Of a DNA stretch of 64,000 nucleotides, positions 25,421-36,659 are shown in pieces. A program made the position numbers and the translations under genes. Source of the stretch: Sciurus carolinensis (lineage: Eukaryota; Chordata; Mammalia; Rodentia; Sciuridae); contig NC_062232.1 of assembly GCF_902686445.1 (NCBI RefSeq), forward strand, positions 37,280,454 through 37,344,453, in the 5' to 3' direction. Numbering within the stretch: the first letter of the stretch is position 1; the number at the start of each line of letters is the position of its first letter. The notes beneath the pieces were generated by a model, which saw nothing but the letters and a program-made list of their open reading frames with translations, did not search any database and was not told the origin of the DNA.

Positions 25421-25565
25421 CCTTTTATTATTATTTTTTAGTTGTAGATGGACACAATACCTTTAATTATTTTTTTATTTTTATGTGATTCTGAGGATCA
25501 AATACCCAGTGCCTCACACATGCCAGGCAAACACTCTATCACTGAGCCACTACTGTAGCCCCCCA
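25421..25565 (-). mobile_element. ID SINE, antisense
   Basis: tagttgtagatggacacaat, tgattctgaggatcaaatac and cactgagccactactgtagc. It abuts the sense B1 fragment head to head. Confidence 0.88.
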
Positions 25566-26171
25566 GTCCTGTCTCTAGTACAGTTTCTCTGATTTTTGTT
25601 TGTATCCTGTTTGTTTATTTTTGAGGGGGAGGTTTCTTTATTCTTTATTCTTCTACTTACTGAATTATTCATTTCTCCTTTCATACTTTGTTCTCTGAAT
25701 TGTTTTATTTTTCTAGAGCATCCTATTTGGTCTCCTCTCCCCTTGAAGGCAATATTTTTCCTTATCTAAGATGAAGACTGGTACTTTTTTGAAGTAATTT
25801 TTCCCTTGCATAGTCTTCCTTTTTTACTATTTTATCTTTTTGGTTACTTTTATTGTATTTGTGTTAGTCTCTTATTGGTTAGAGGCTTCCTTTAGATGTC
25901 TGGCAGTTCTTAGCCTTCCACATTTTAAGATTGTAAAACCTGAGAACTAGAAACATTTAAGCATGTGGGTGGAACTTTTTGAATATGATCTACCTAGATT
26001 TTTGTTGGAGAATCTATATCTTTTTTGATCAGATTGCTTCAGATATGTCAAGGATTGTGTAAGGTAGGTGAGAGAGCTGACTGCTTCTCAATTTTTACCC
26101 TAGTCCTCCTTGAATTTTAAACCAAAAGTTTAAAAAAATCCTTCTATAGCTGATCATCAGAAAATAATATT

Positions 26172-26300
26172 CCAAGTTTGAAGCCAGCCTGAGCAACATA
26201 GAGAGTCCCTGTCTCAAAATAAAATGATTTTTTAAAAACAGGCAGGGGATGTATCTCTAGTGGTAGAGCTCCCCTGGATTCAATCCCTAGTAACACCTCC
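26172..26300 (+). mobile_element. B1-dID SINE, sense, 5' truncated
   Basis: aagtttgaagccagcctgag (B1 right part), an A-rich linker, then ggcaggggatgtatctctag and ctggattcaatccctagtaa (ID half). Confidence 0.85.
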
Positions 26301-26309
26301 CCTTACCCT

Positions 26310-26346
26310 CACCACCACCACCACCAACAACAACAACAAAAAAAAA
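26310..26346. repeat. CCA/CAA repeat and A-run
   Basis: Trinucleotide CCA repeats pass into CAA repeats and then A9, forming the tail of the preceding SINE. Confidence 0.9.
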
Positions 26347-27506
26347 GGAAATTTTACTTTATTACTTATATATAAGCAATTGAGTGTTAGTTACTGTACT
26401 AATTCCCCCACTGATTGGAAATCTACTGCCTGTCCCCAATTCTGGCTTCAATACCACCTATATTCTTTGCTAATTCTTACATATACCCCAAGTCTTGTTT
26501 TGAGATTTCAGTTTTGTTCCTATTCTAATTAATTTATAATAGTGCCAGTATCTGATAGAGCAAGTTTTCATTACTTAACATGTTTGTCTTAACTATCTTT
26601 CCTTCCCTATTTAATTTTATGAAAGTATTTCAGGTAATATACAGTTTGCTTCTATTGTACATATGTCTATTAATTTATCTATAAAACTTCCTGGTGTACT
26701 AGAATGTATCTAGAATGCTGCTGCTTTTGCCCTAATTCTGTAGCCCTTTTTACTGCCTTGGTCTTTAGAGTACTGCTTAGTACTAGCTGTACTTGGAGGA
26801 TCAAATGGGGATCTTTTAAATGTATAAATTTTTAGCTTCTACGAGATAATGACTTAATTGGGATGGGTTGAGATGTGCTCATCAGTTTCTTTTTTTAAAA
26901 AGGGCGTTTTCTACCAATAATAATGTACATGTGTAACTTTTAGTTTTCATTTTTACCCTCACTTCATTGAATTTTTAGGTTGATAGGAGCTACTTTTAAG
27001 TTTTTCAGAGCCTTTTATGCCTCGAGATAGATTTAGGAGTATAGGTTGACCTATTTTGAAGTAGAGTTGGAGTAAGGTAATGGGGTATTGGTTTGTTGAT
27101 GGAATGAAAGGAAGCGTCAAAAAAGAAATAATTCCTTTGTTTTTTGGTTTGATCCTAGTCATTCTTGGCAGTTGGGTTCCTTGTGAGAATAAATAATCTA
27201 TTATATTCTGGAATAGCCTTGGGAAAGCATAATCCTCTGTTAGTTTTGGTTTCTGAGGAAGGTCAAGTTCATCCAAGGGGTTAGCCTAAATTATGTTCAG
27301 TCGTAGGTCTAAGATTTGATAATGGTTTATGTCCTTGAAGTCTGACTAAGGAAGCTCCAGAGTTTTAAATTGCTGTTTTTTTAGAATATCACTATCTGCA
27401 TGGAGGTGGGTATGGTGGGAGACTTTTTAGAATGTTGCTTTAAAAATATATTATTGATTTTGAAATGAAACATAATCATGACTCATAATTATTTCCCTTC
27501 TTTCAG

Positions 27507-27556
27507 CATTATCTGCATACCAGAGGTACTACAGTTTACAATCTGACTACTGGAAG
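27507..27556 (+). CDS. KDM6A: KDM6A exon 4 (end of TPR 1)
   Basis: This 50-bp exon enters with two bases that finish the split Ala codon, then reads LSAYQRYYSLQSDYWK and ends on a complete codon (phase 0 at its 3' end). The acceptor is ttcccttctttcag/CA and the donor is TGGAAG/gttagt. It encodes helix B of TPR 1 and the linker to TPR 2, about human residues 113-128. The S in SLQSDYW fits KDM6A, whereas human UTY has A. Skipping this exon alone would shift the frame; skipping it together with exon 3 removes 159 bp and keeps frame. A run of 13 C bases lies 74 bp downstream in intron 4. Confidence 0.97.
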
Positions 27557-27629
27557 GTTAGTACACATTTGCATGCCTATTGGTTTTGTTAGCAGATTAT
27601 TGCCAGTTATACTAAAAATGAATTGGAAA

Positions 27630-27642
27630 CCCCCCCCCCCCC
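27630..27642. repeat. Poly(C) run, 13 bp
   Basis: A homopolymer of C, 74 bp after the exon 4 donor. Confidence 0.95.
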
Positions 27643-27817
27643 TTTTAATTGCTTGAAAATATTCTAGAGGAAAGAGCCTGGAAAAAGGAAAACGAGTATT
27701 TTGTTTATGCTGTCTTATTTGAACCACCTTGTATTTTATTAAAACATTTAGATTCCTCTGACATGTTTTACTTGCCAAAGATGATACTAAGTGAGAAAAG
27801 TTAGACTCACGCATAAT

Positions 27818-27838
27818 CAACCAACCAACCAACCAACA
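27818..27838. repeat. CCAA microsatellite
   Basis: About five units of CCAA. Confidence 0.95.
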
Positions 27839-28324
27839 GTAACAAAATGATTCTTTTGTTTTCTTGTCTTAAATTGGTACCTAGGAATAAAAAAAGACTG
27901 CAGATAGGTTTATAAGTCTAAACCAGGAAGGTGTAATGAGAAAGTTATGGAATCTTTCTTGGTATAGTCTGTCTATATTTGGAGCTCTGAGGAGGGCAGA
28001 ATGTGACTATTTTAAAAAGACCTACCCAAATGAAAAACTGAATAATGACGAGTCATTTCACTTTCATATCTTAGTTTAAGTAATCTTTCAGATCATGTTT
28101 ACTATTAAATATAAGTTTATTGACCACTGGAGCTCTTTATCTGAATTCACATTTCAGATTTTTTTATGGACTTTACTTTTCTATTGTGTAGTTTATTTTT
28201 TTGATTTGTAGAAGTTTTAGATGTAGGTACTCATTCTAGACAAGACTTACTCTGTTTGGGAAAGCCCTTCAGTAATTAGTTTGTTCAGAGAGGCTATGTA
28301 GAAGTTTTAGAAATATATTCGGTA

Positions 28325-28418
28325 ATTTTTTGTGTGTGTTCATGTATGGTGCTGGGAATTGAACCTAGGACCTCACACATGTTATGCAAGCTCACTACTA
28401 TAGAGCTCTGTCCCCAGA
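28325..28418 (-). mobile_element. ID SINE, antisense
   Basis: atggtgctgggaattgaacc, then gttatgcaagctcactacta and gagctctgtccccag. Confidence 0.85.
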
Positions 28419-28494
28419 GGTAGATTTATTTTTAAAAAGTGTATTGAAAATAATCTTCTGTAGTCTGCATCTTTTTTTTAATTTTTATTTTTTT

Positions 28495-29830
28495 TGTGAT
28501 GCTAGGGATTATTTTCTTAAAGCTTTATGAAGTATAATTTACATACTATAAAATGCAACCATCTTAGCTATGTAAATCAGCAATTTTTTAGCAAATCCTC
28601 AGAGTTGTTCATCTATCATCACAATCTTAATTTTACATGTCTGTCTCTCCAGAATGAAACCTCATGCCCACCTTAGCCCCAGACAACCACTCATCTGTTT
28701 TCTGTCTTTAGATATTTGTCTTTCCTGGACATTTCATGTAAACGGAATCATATGTGGTTTTTTGTGACTGGCTTCTTTCCTTAGTACATGTTTTCCTATT
28801 TCATCAATGTTTATATTTTATTCTTTCTTATGTCTTACTAATATTCCATTTTATGGATATACCATATTTACATATTTTATCTATCCATTTATTAATTAAT
28901 GGGTATTTGGGTTGGTTTTTTTGGTTACCAGGGATTGAACCCAGGGGTGGTTTACCACTGAGCCATATCCTCCACCCCTTTTTACTTTTTTATTTAGAGA
29001 CAGAGTCTCGCTGAGTTGCTTAGGACCTCACTGAGTTGTCTAGGCTGGCTTTGAACTTGTGATCCTTCTAACTCAGCCTCCCTAGCTGCTGGATTTGGGT
29101 TGGTTTTTACAGTTTAATTATTGTGAATACTGCTGTGAACATTTGTGTACACATTTTTGTGTGGAAATAATGTTTTTAGTTCTCTTGGATAGGTAGGAGT
29201 GGAATTATTGGGACATTGGGTAAATCATTGTTTAACATTTTGAGAAACTGCCAGAACTTTTCCCAGTGTGACTGAACAACTTTATATCCCTGCCTGCAAC
29301 ATATGAAGGTTCCTCTTTTTTTCATATCTTGTTCAACACTTGTAGCATCGTATGGTTTTTATCTGCATTTTTATACTGACTAATGATGTTGGTCATGAAC
29401 ATATTAGCTACTTATAGGTCACCTTTGGCAAAATATGCATTCAAATTCTTTGCCCATTTTTAAGTTGGACTTTTAAATTTTTTGAGTTATATGACTTCTT
29501 TATATGTTCTGGATATAATTCATATTTTAGATATACAATTTGCAAATTTTTCTTAAAGTTTGTGACTTTTCTTCACTTTCTTGTGAAAGGAAATAAATCA
29601 GTATGTTTTGAAGTACAAAAGTTTTTAATTTTGACGAAATTCAGCTTACCATCCTTTGCTTGCACTTTGGTGTGGAGTTAGGCAAATCTAATTCAGAGTC
29701 ACTAAGATTTATTCCACGGTTTGTTTAGTTATTTGCTTCTGCAGAGAGAGTGTCCTAGTAAGTAATCTTTTAACAGTATCTTTCCATATTTTTGTAAGTC
29801 ATTCTTTATAGATTCATTTAAAAGTGGGAT
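28495..29830 (-). mobile_element. Old L1 3' half, antisense (copy A)
   Basis: Reads the reversed 3' end of L1M: gaagtataatttacatacta, aacggaatcatatgtggttt, tgaatactgctgtgaacatt, ggagtggaattattgggaca and caaaagtttttaattttgac. A B1-dID lies inside at 28916-29092. Confidence 0.85.
28916..29092 (-). mobile_element. B1-dID SINE, antisense, with 11-bp target duplication
   Basis: gttaccagggattgaaccca, agacagagtctcgctgagtt and gtgatccttctaactcagcc. Exact flanks atttgggttgg at 28905-28915 and 29093-29103. Confidence 0.95.
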
Positions 29831-30905
29831 TGTTGAGTTTGAGTGTATTTGCTTTCTGGGAACTGAAGCATTTTGTATTCCTTTCAATAATGTGTGAGTG
29901 CTTGTTTTTAAGTCTATGTCAGCAGACTTTTTTTTGCCAGTCTGATAGGTGAGAAATGTTATCTTAGTACAATTTTAATTAGCAGTTTTATTGTTAGTAA
30001 AGTTGAGTATATGTTAAAGTTTAAAGTTTGTTAAATGTCTCCTTTTTGAAATACATGTTCATGTCTCTTGCCCATCTTTCTACTGGGCCATTGTTTTCTT
30101 TCTCCGTTTTATATAGTCATATTTATGTATTAGGTAGGTATATTTATCCTTTATCTGTGATATAAGTTGTTGGTATTACCTAGTCAGTGATCTGTTGTTT
30201 TGCTTGTTATTATGTTTGTGTTTTTGCCCATGTAGAAGTTTTTTATTCTGTATAGTCACATTCACCAGTCTTTTATCCTACACCTACATTTTGAATCAGA
30301 AGACAGGTCCTCATTTCTAGGTGTTGGGAGAATTTTACCCACATTTTCTTCTTTATTTCCCACGTAGCCTTTTAATACCAGAATGGTTTTGTTACATTTA
30401 CATTTCTTATGCATTTGGGATTTATCCTTGTTGGATAGTATGAAGAAAACATCTAAATTATATTTTTCCTCATGGCTAATTATCCCAACATAATATGTAC
30501 ATATACATATTTTTTTGTGTGGTGCTGGGGACTGAACCCACAGGGCCTTGTACATGCTAGGCAGGCACATTACCAACTGAGCTGCATCTCCAGTCCCCAA
30601 CAAAATATGTTCTTAAAAAACTTAACCTTTTCCTCTACTGATTTGAGATATTATTTTAATTCTATACTAAATATTCATATGCAGTTTTGTCTATTTGTGG
30701 ATTTTCTGTTTTGTTTCATTAGTCTTATCTATTCATGAAGTAATACCACACTATTTTACTTAAAGAGATTTTATAATATGTTTTAATGTATGATAGTACT
30801 AGGGCACCCTTTCCCCCGTTGTTCTCCTTTTTATTGTTTTTCTGACTGTCCTTGGTTGCTTGTTTTTCCAAATAAACTTTCTTAATAACTTGTCTAGCTC
30901 CACAG
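29830..30905 (-). mobile_element. Old L1 ORF2 region, antisense (copy B)
   Basis: It repeats the L1 region already passed in copy A (gtctgataggtgagaaatgt, then tcttgcccatctttctactg) and continues into upstream ORF2. It is therefore a separate insertion. An ID SINE interrupts it at 30511. Confidence 0.75.
30511..30598 (-). mobile_element. ID SINE, antisense
   Basis: tgtggtgctggggactgaac, then catgctaggcaggcacatta and ctgagctgcatctccagtcc. Possible imperfect flanks aacataatatgt and aacaaaatatgt. Confidence 0.9.
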
Positions 30906-32020
30906 AGATATCTGATGGATTCTTTTCTGCAGCTTTTTTGAGGCATAATTTACATTATTTTAAACATACAGTTTGCCAGTTTTCAACAATTCGTATAGTT
31001 GTTTGGCCTTTATTATAATTAGGATACAGAATATTTCCACGACTCAAAAAGTGATTCCTTCTGTCCCTGTGCTGGTGGTTCTCTTGTTTCCTGGTCCTAG
31101 GGAACCACTTACCTGCTTTCTAACCCTTTAGGCTTATATTTTCTATAATGTCATTTAACTGATTTTTATGGCATGTATTCTGTTGTTGATATCTTTCATT
31201 TGACATGCTGGTTTTGAAATTCATTGATGTTGCTGTGTACCAGTATTGTGTTTCTTTTAGTTGTTAACTAATATTTCAAAGAATTGATAGGCAAAATTGT
31301 ATTTTTCCATTTATCAGTTGATAGACCTTTGGGTTGTTTCCAGCTTTTGGTTATTATGGATAAAACGCTGTGAACATTATGTGACAATTTGTAGACATGG
31401 TATTTCATTTCTCTTAGTATATGTACCCTAGGCTTTGGTAATGCTGAGTAACATTGCAATTGAAGGTTTAACTGCCAAATTGTTTCCTAAGGGGTCATAC
31501 CATCTTATATTCCAACCAGCAGTGAATGAAATTTCTAAATGTTCTGTATCTTCACTGGCACTTGGTATTGTCACTCTTTTAAACATAAACTGTTCTGAAG
31601 TGTATTATTTTCTCATATTACTTTTATTTGCATTTCCCTAATGATTAGTGATGTGCATCTTCCATGTGCTAGTGGCCTTTTGTATACCCTCTTTTGTTAA
31701 TTATATATTCACATATATAATTGCCCATTTTAAAAACTTGTATTTTTCTTGATCTTCTCAGTTGAGTTATATGTGTTCTTGACATACTCTGGATGAAAGT
31801 CCTTTCTCAGATCAGTATTTTGGAAATATTTTCTTATAGTTTGTGGCTTGCCCTTTCATCCTGTGTCTTGTCTTGTGCAAATGTTTATCATTTGAAATAA
31901 GTTCATATAATTTTTTCTTTCACAGCTTGTCCTTTTTTGGGTACTGTTAAGAAATCTTTGCCTAGTTGAAGATCTTAAAGATGAACTCTCTTTTGCCTAG
32001 AAGTTCTAGAGCTGTATTCC
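30905..32020 (-). mobile_element. Old L1 3' end, antisense (copy C)
   Basis: The reversed L1 3' end starts afresh: gaggcataatttacattatt, gggaaccacttacctgcttt, gttgatagacctttgggttg and ttgcatttccctaatgatta. Confidence 0.82.
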
Positions 32021-32696
32021 TTATGTTTCTGTCTATAATACATTATCTTTTTAAAAAAATCTTATTTTGATTGACACATTAGCTGTACATATTAATGGGG
32101 TTCAGTATGGTATTGCAATGCAGTATACAGTGTATACTGATGAAATCAAGGTAATTAGCATTTTCCTCTCCTTATCATTTCTTTGTGTTTGGAGGCCTTA
32201 AGCTCCTTCCTTCTAGATCTTCATGAAATATGTAACAGGTTACTGTGAATTAAATCATTCCTCTGTGCTGCAGAACATCAGAACTTACTTCTTTTAACTG
32301 TATTTTGGTGCCTGTTATGTAATCTCCCTTTATTCTCCCCTAACTCCCTTCCCAACCTCCTTCCTAACCTCTAGTAATCACTATTCTATATTCAGGTTGA
32401 CCTCTTAGTTTTCCACAAATGAGAGAGAACTTGTAGTATTCGTTTGTGTGTCTGGCTTACTTAATTTAACATAATGTCCTCCAGTTCCATCTATTTTACT
32501 ACAAGTGGTGAGATTTCATTCTTCTTTTGACTGAATAATATTTTATGGTGTATATTCACCACATTTTTTAATCCATTCTTCCCTTTCTGGGCAACTGGTT
32601 GATACTGTATCTTAGTTATTGTGAATAGTATGAGTCTATAGCTTAGCTATTGTGAATAGTGCCACAATAAACACGGGAGTGCTGGTGTTTTAGTCA

Positions 32697-32907
32697 ACTT
32701 TTTTTGCTGTCGTGACTAAAAGATCTTACCAGAACAATTTTAAAGGAGGAAAAGTTTGTTTGAGGGCTCAGAGTTTCAGAGGTCCTCATCCATAGAAGGC
32801 CAGCTCCATTCCTTAGGACTCAGGGTGAGTCTCAACATCATGGCAGAAGAGTGTGGCAGAGGGAAGCATCTCACATCACCAGGAAGGAGAGAGAGAGAGA
32901 GAGAGAC

Positions 32908-32938
<31 letters not shown>

Positions 32939-33161
32939 CTCCACTCTCTAGATAAAAAACATTGACCCCATAGCCATGCCCCCAATGAACCACTTCCTCC
33001 AGCCATACCCCACCTGCCTCCAGTTACCACTCAGTTAATCCCATCAGGGAGTAAGTCACTGAGTGGGTTAAGACTCTCACAACCCAATCATTTCTCCTCT
33101 AAACCTTCTTGCATTGTCTCACATGTGAGCTTTTGGGGGACACCTCACATGCAAACCATAA
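32697..33161 (-). mobile_element. MaLR-type solo LTR inside L1 copy D, antisense
   Basis: The reverse complement begins near TGCTGTTATGGTTTGCATGT and contains cccccaaaagctcacatgtg, typical of MST-like MaLR LTRs. It contains the GAGA repeat. The host L1 is clean on both sides; possible target repeat tgctggt/agcaggt. Confidence 0.75.
32885..32938. repeat. GAGA/GACAGA repeat
   Basis: Purine-rich GA repeat with C interruptions inside the LTR. It produces the odd Arg-Glu/Ser-Leu repeat frames, which are not genes. Confidence 0.95.
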
Positions 33162-33369
33162 CAGCAGGTATTTTATGCTGATTTCATTGCCTTTAGATAT
33201 ATATACACCCAGAAGTGGTATAGCTGGATCATACAGTAGATCTACATTTAGTTTTTTGAATAAACTGTTTTTAGTAAGGGCCCTGTTAACTTACACTCCT
33301 ACCAATAGTACCTATGATTTTTTCCACATCCTCATCAGCATTTGTTATTTTTCATTTTTTTAATCATTC

Positions 33370-34330
33370 ATTTGCTTTTTATCATTTGTTTCTAATTGGT
33401 TGATTATGTCATACCTCTGCATAGTCTTCATATTTATTTTGAATGTCTTCAATGTATATCAAATTTGGGAAATTTTTGCCATTATTATTTGTGGCACAGG
33501 AAATTGAATCCAGTGCCTTGCATATGCTAGGCAAGAGTTCTATCACTGAGTTACTTTCCCACCATTTTTTTTTTTTTTTTTATTGTTTTATTTAGAGACA
33601 GGGTCTGTCTCTGTTGCCTAGGTTGACCTTGAAATTGCTATCATCCTGTCTCAGCCTCCCAAGTAGCTGAGATGGCAGATGTGTGCCACCATGCCCAGCT
33701 TATTACTTTTTCAAATGATTTTTTTTGTTGTTCATTCTCTTCCCTTCTGGAGCTCTAATTACATGTAAGTTTGATAATTTGTTTTTATGTAACAGGTCCC
33801 TGAAGACATTTGTTTTTCTTTTTCTCTGTAGTCTTTACATTGGATAATTTGTGTTTTCTATTTTGAAGTTCCTTTTCTTTTTCCTCTGCCATCTTGTTTT
33901 AATTGAATCCATTGAATTTTATATATTTTGTAGTTTTAGAGTTTCCTTTGGTTTTTAAAATTGTTTTTCTCTGTTGAGATTGCAGATCTTTTCATTAATC
34001 ATAAATGTTTTGTTTTACTTTGTTACAGTAGCTATAAAATTCTTATTTGCCATTTCTACCTTGTTACCATTTTGAGTTTGGTTTCACTTGATATTCTTTT
34101 GTTCTTGAGAATGTTATTTATTTTCCTGATTTGTAGTATTTTGTGTAATTTTGTGTCAGGTATTGGACATTATGAAAATTGTGCTAGGTCTTGAGTGGTC
34201 TTTTCTTCTTGTGATTTTTTTTTTCTCCTCCTGTCAAGCAGTTATCTTTGTTAGACTTGAAATGCAAACAGTTTTTTGTGGTGCCAGCTTAAGTAGCAAC
34301 TTAAATATTTTTTGTGTAGCTTAGATGTTT
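33370..34330 (-). mobile_element. Old LINE (L1M 5' or internal part), antisense, split by a SINE
   Basis: atcaaatttgggaaattttt, cttctggagctctaattaca, ctctgttgagattgcagatc and ggtattggacattatgaaaa follow the reverse of an old L1-type sequence I recall. The exact subfamily is uncertain. Confidence 0.55.
33488..33700 (-). mobile_element. B1-dID SINE, antisense
   Basis: gtggcacaggaaattgaatc (ID half), a T-run, agagacagggtctgtctctg and gatggcagatgtgtgccacc. Confidence 0.9.
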
Positions 34331-34472
34331 TTTTTTTTTTGTTTGTTTGTTTGTTTTGTTATTTTTTTGGGGACAAGCCTCGCTTTATAGTCCAGGCTGT
34401 CCTCAGACTTGCTATCCCCTTGTCTCAGCCTCCTGAGTAGCTGGGATTACATGTGTGCATCACTGCTCCTGG
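34329..34472 (-). mobile_element. B1-like SINE, antisense
   Basis: A T-rich and GTTT-rich start, then tagtccaggctgtcctcaga and tgagtagctgggattacatg. Confidence 0.88.
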
Positions 34473-34724
34473 TTGTTTTGACTCTAACTTGTGTACAGTA
34501 GACAACAAGACATATGGATGGACAGGATCCACCCCCCCACCCTTCTGTGATTTCCTTTTTTCCAGCAGGTTGTAATTTTTCTTGGTTCTAGTCTTCTGGT
34601 ATTTTGAACCAGGAAAACTGTTTTTTTCTCACCACCATGTATACTATGTCTGGCTTCAAGTTAATAGCCATGAGAATGGGATATTACTTCATACTTTTCT
34701 CCTCCCAGCTTGACTTTCTCTGTT

Positions 34725-35215
34725 AGTTCCCCTTTGCTATTTTAAAAAATTACCACAAATTTGGTGACTAAAATAACACGTATATATTCTCTCGAAGTTT
34801 GGGAGGCCAGGGTCCAAAATGAGTCATTTGAGACTAAAATCAAGGTGTAGGTAGGGCTCATTCCTTCTTGAGACTCCTGAGAAAAATCTGTCTCTTTGCC
34901 TTCCCTAGCTTCTAGAGGCTAACTTGCATTCCTTTGGCACATGGGCCCATATTTTGACTTTTGTTTCATTTTATGTTCCCATTGCTTTCTTTGGCCTTGG
35001 AATTTCTTGCCTCACTTTTGTGAGGACCCAGGTGATTACATTAGGCCTGTCTAAATAATTCAGAATGATCTCCCATGGAAAGATTATTAACTTAATCACA
35101 GATACTTTTTTTTTTTTTTTTTTTTAATCATGTCAGGTAAGTATTGTTGGTTCTGGTGATTAGGATGTGGGGACATCTTTTCTGGCAATAATTTAACCTA
35201 TATTAACATCCTAAT
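34725..35215 (-). mobile_element. MLT1-like (MaLR) LTR, antisense
   Basis: ttaccacaaatttggtgact, agactaaaatcaaggtgtag, tagcttctagaggctaactt and aggacccaggtgattacatt match, in order, the reverse of an MLT1-type LTR. A T-run of about 19 near 35107 interrupts it. Confidence 0.7.
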
Positions 35216-35419
35216 TAAATCTGTCTGCTTTTGTTTACTCTTGAGTGCCTTTAGCTAGCTGCTTAATATGCCCATATATATATGACATATACATATATTG
35301 TATATATAGTTTTTGTAAAACTATAGTTAGAGTTACTACCTTCAGAAGGATCTTCTCTAGTATTATCTTACATAACCTTCATTGGAAACCATAGTGTGAT
35401 AATATAATGTCCACTTTTC

Positions 35420-35640
35420 TCCTTTTAAACTTCATGAAAATGTAATCATATAATCTGTTGAGTATATGCTAAGGAGTGGAATTGTTGGGTCATATGACAA
35501 TGTGTGTATTTAATTTTAGTATTTATTGGCAAACAGCATACCAAAAGGTTTATTTCAGTTTATATTCTCTTAAGTATTCCTGTTGTTTCTCATCCTTACT
35601 TATTAGCCTTTTAGTTGCTGCTTTTGAATGAGTAAGTGGC
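35420..35640 (-). mobile_element. Old L1 fragment, antisense
   Basis: aaggagtggaattgttgggt and atttattggcaaacagcata recall the reversed L1 3' end. Confidence 0.6.
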
Positions 35641-35975
35641 TTGTGCAGAAAAATGGTCCTCTTTCAGCATTTTTTAATGACAAACTGGGTCTCTTTTTCC
35701 TTCTTGAAATTGTGGAACCAGTAACAAGACCAAGTGTTACTGAGCAGTGATGGAAGGTTTATTCTTGGCCAACAATAGAAGCAGGAAGAATAGTTCTTAG
35801 ATCTGATACCTGAAAATAAATTTAAAACGATATTTTGTCAGTTTTTCTATTATACTTATTAGGGTAGACAAAGAAGTTGGGGGTTTGCATCTGGAACAAA
35901 TTAGTCTACCTTTGCCAGAAATAGACTCTAATCTTACTTATAACAAGGAAAATATACTTCAAAATTCATTTTTAA

Positions 35976-36059
35976 GGGGACTGGGGATATAGCTCAGTTG
36001 GTAGAGTGCTCGCCTCGTAAGCACAAAGCCCTGGGTTCGAGCACCGCCAAAAAAAAAAA
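35976..36059 (+). mobile_element. ID SINE, sense, tRNA-like, with target duplication
   Basis: It starts ggggactggggatatagctc, has a good A box (tagctcagttgg) and B box (gggttcgagc), a potential 5-bp stem (gtgct/agcac) and an A13 tail. Flanks aaattcatt at 35962-35970 and 36060-36068 are exact. It is one of the least diverged IDs here. Confidence 0.93.
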
Positions 36060-36084
36060 AAATTCATTATTAAAAATCCTACTG

Positions 36085-36324
36085 TATCTGGATGTGGTGG
36101 CACATGCCTGTAATCTCAACCATTCTGGAGACTGAGGCAGGAGGAGGATTGTTGAGTTCAAAGTCAGCTTCAGCAACTAAGCAAGTTCCTGAGCAACTCA
36201 GTGAGATCCTATCTCTAAATAAAATACAAAAAAGGACTGGGGATGTGGCTCCATGGTTAAGTGCCTCTGGATTAGGTTCCCAGTACCAACCAACCAACAA
36301 ACAAAACAAAACAAAACAAAACCC
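36085..36324 (+). mobile_element. B1-dID SINE, sense
   Basis: ctggatgtggtggcacatgc, actgaggcaggaggaggatt and gtgagatcctatctctaaat (B1), then ggactggggatgtggctcca (ID) and a CCAA/AAAAC tail. Confidence 0.92.
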
Positions 36325-36659
36325 ACAACAAGCAAAAACTTACTATGTTTCCAATAACGAGGGGAAAAATAAAATTCCTTGTTGAATGTCCAATATATGG
36401 AATATTAATTAGCCATCAGACTAATTTATCATGTGATCTTATTGTACAGAGCTCTTAACAATGTGTTATCCTCCCAGTTATCAAAATTGACTTCCCACAT
36501 ACCAAGAACACAAATCTGAGGTTAGTATTTACCATGGTGAGGGAGAACACCACTTTTACAAGTTTTTCTCTGCATCTAGTAGTGGGGAAAGTAATGTCAG
36601 AATTGATTGATAATTGAGTTTGGTTTAAAGCAGGTCTTTCAATGTTGGGATTTTATTGG

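Larger units (their letters stand above)
32055..33370 (-). mobile_element. Old L1 3' end, antisense (copy D), split by an LTR
   Basis: tcaaggtaattagcattttc, aacataatgtcctccagttc and cacaataaacacgggagtgc precede the LTR insertion. The same L1 resumes with tatatacacccagaagtggt and catcctcatcagcatttgtt. Confidence 0.85.

Noticed and set aside
32756..33030. Arg-Glu or Ser-Leu repeat proteins
   Set aside because: They are translations of the GAGA microsatellite inside an LTR.
35976..36059. tRNA gene
   Set aside because: Has A and B boxes but no proper acceptor stem, and carries a poly(A) tail and a target duplication; it is an ID SINE. The same holds for the ID elements at 40 and 43724.
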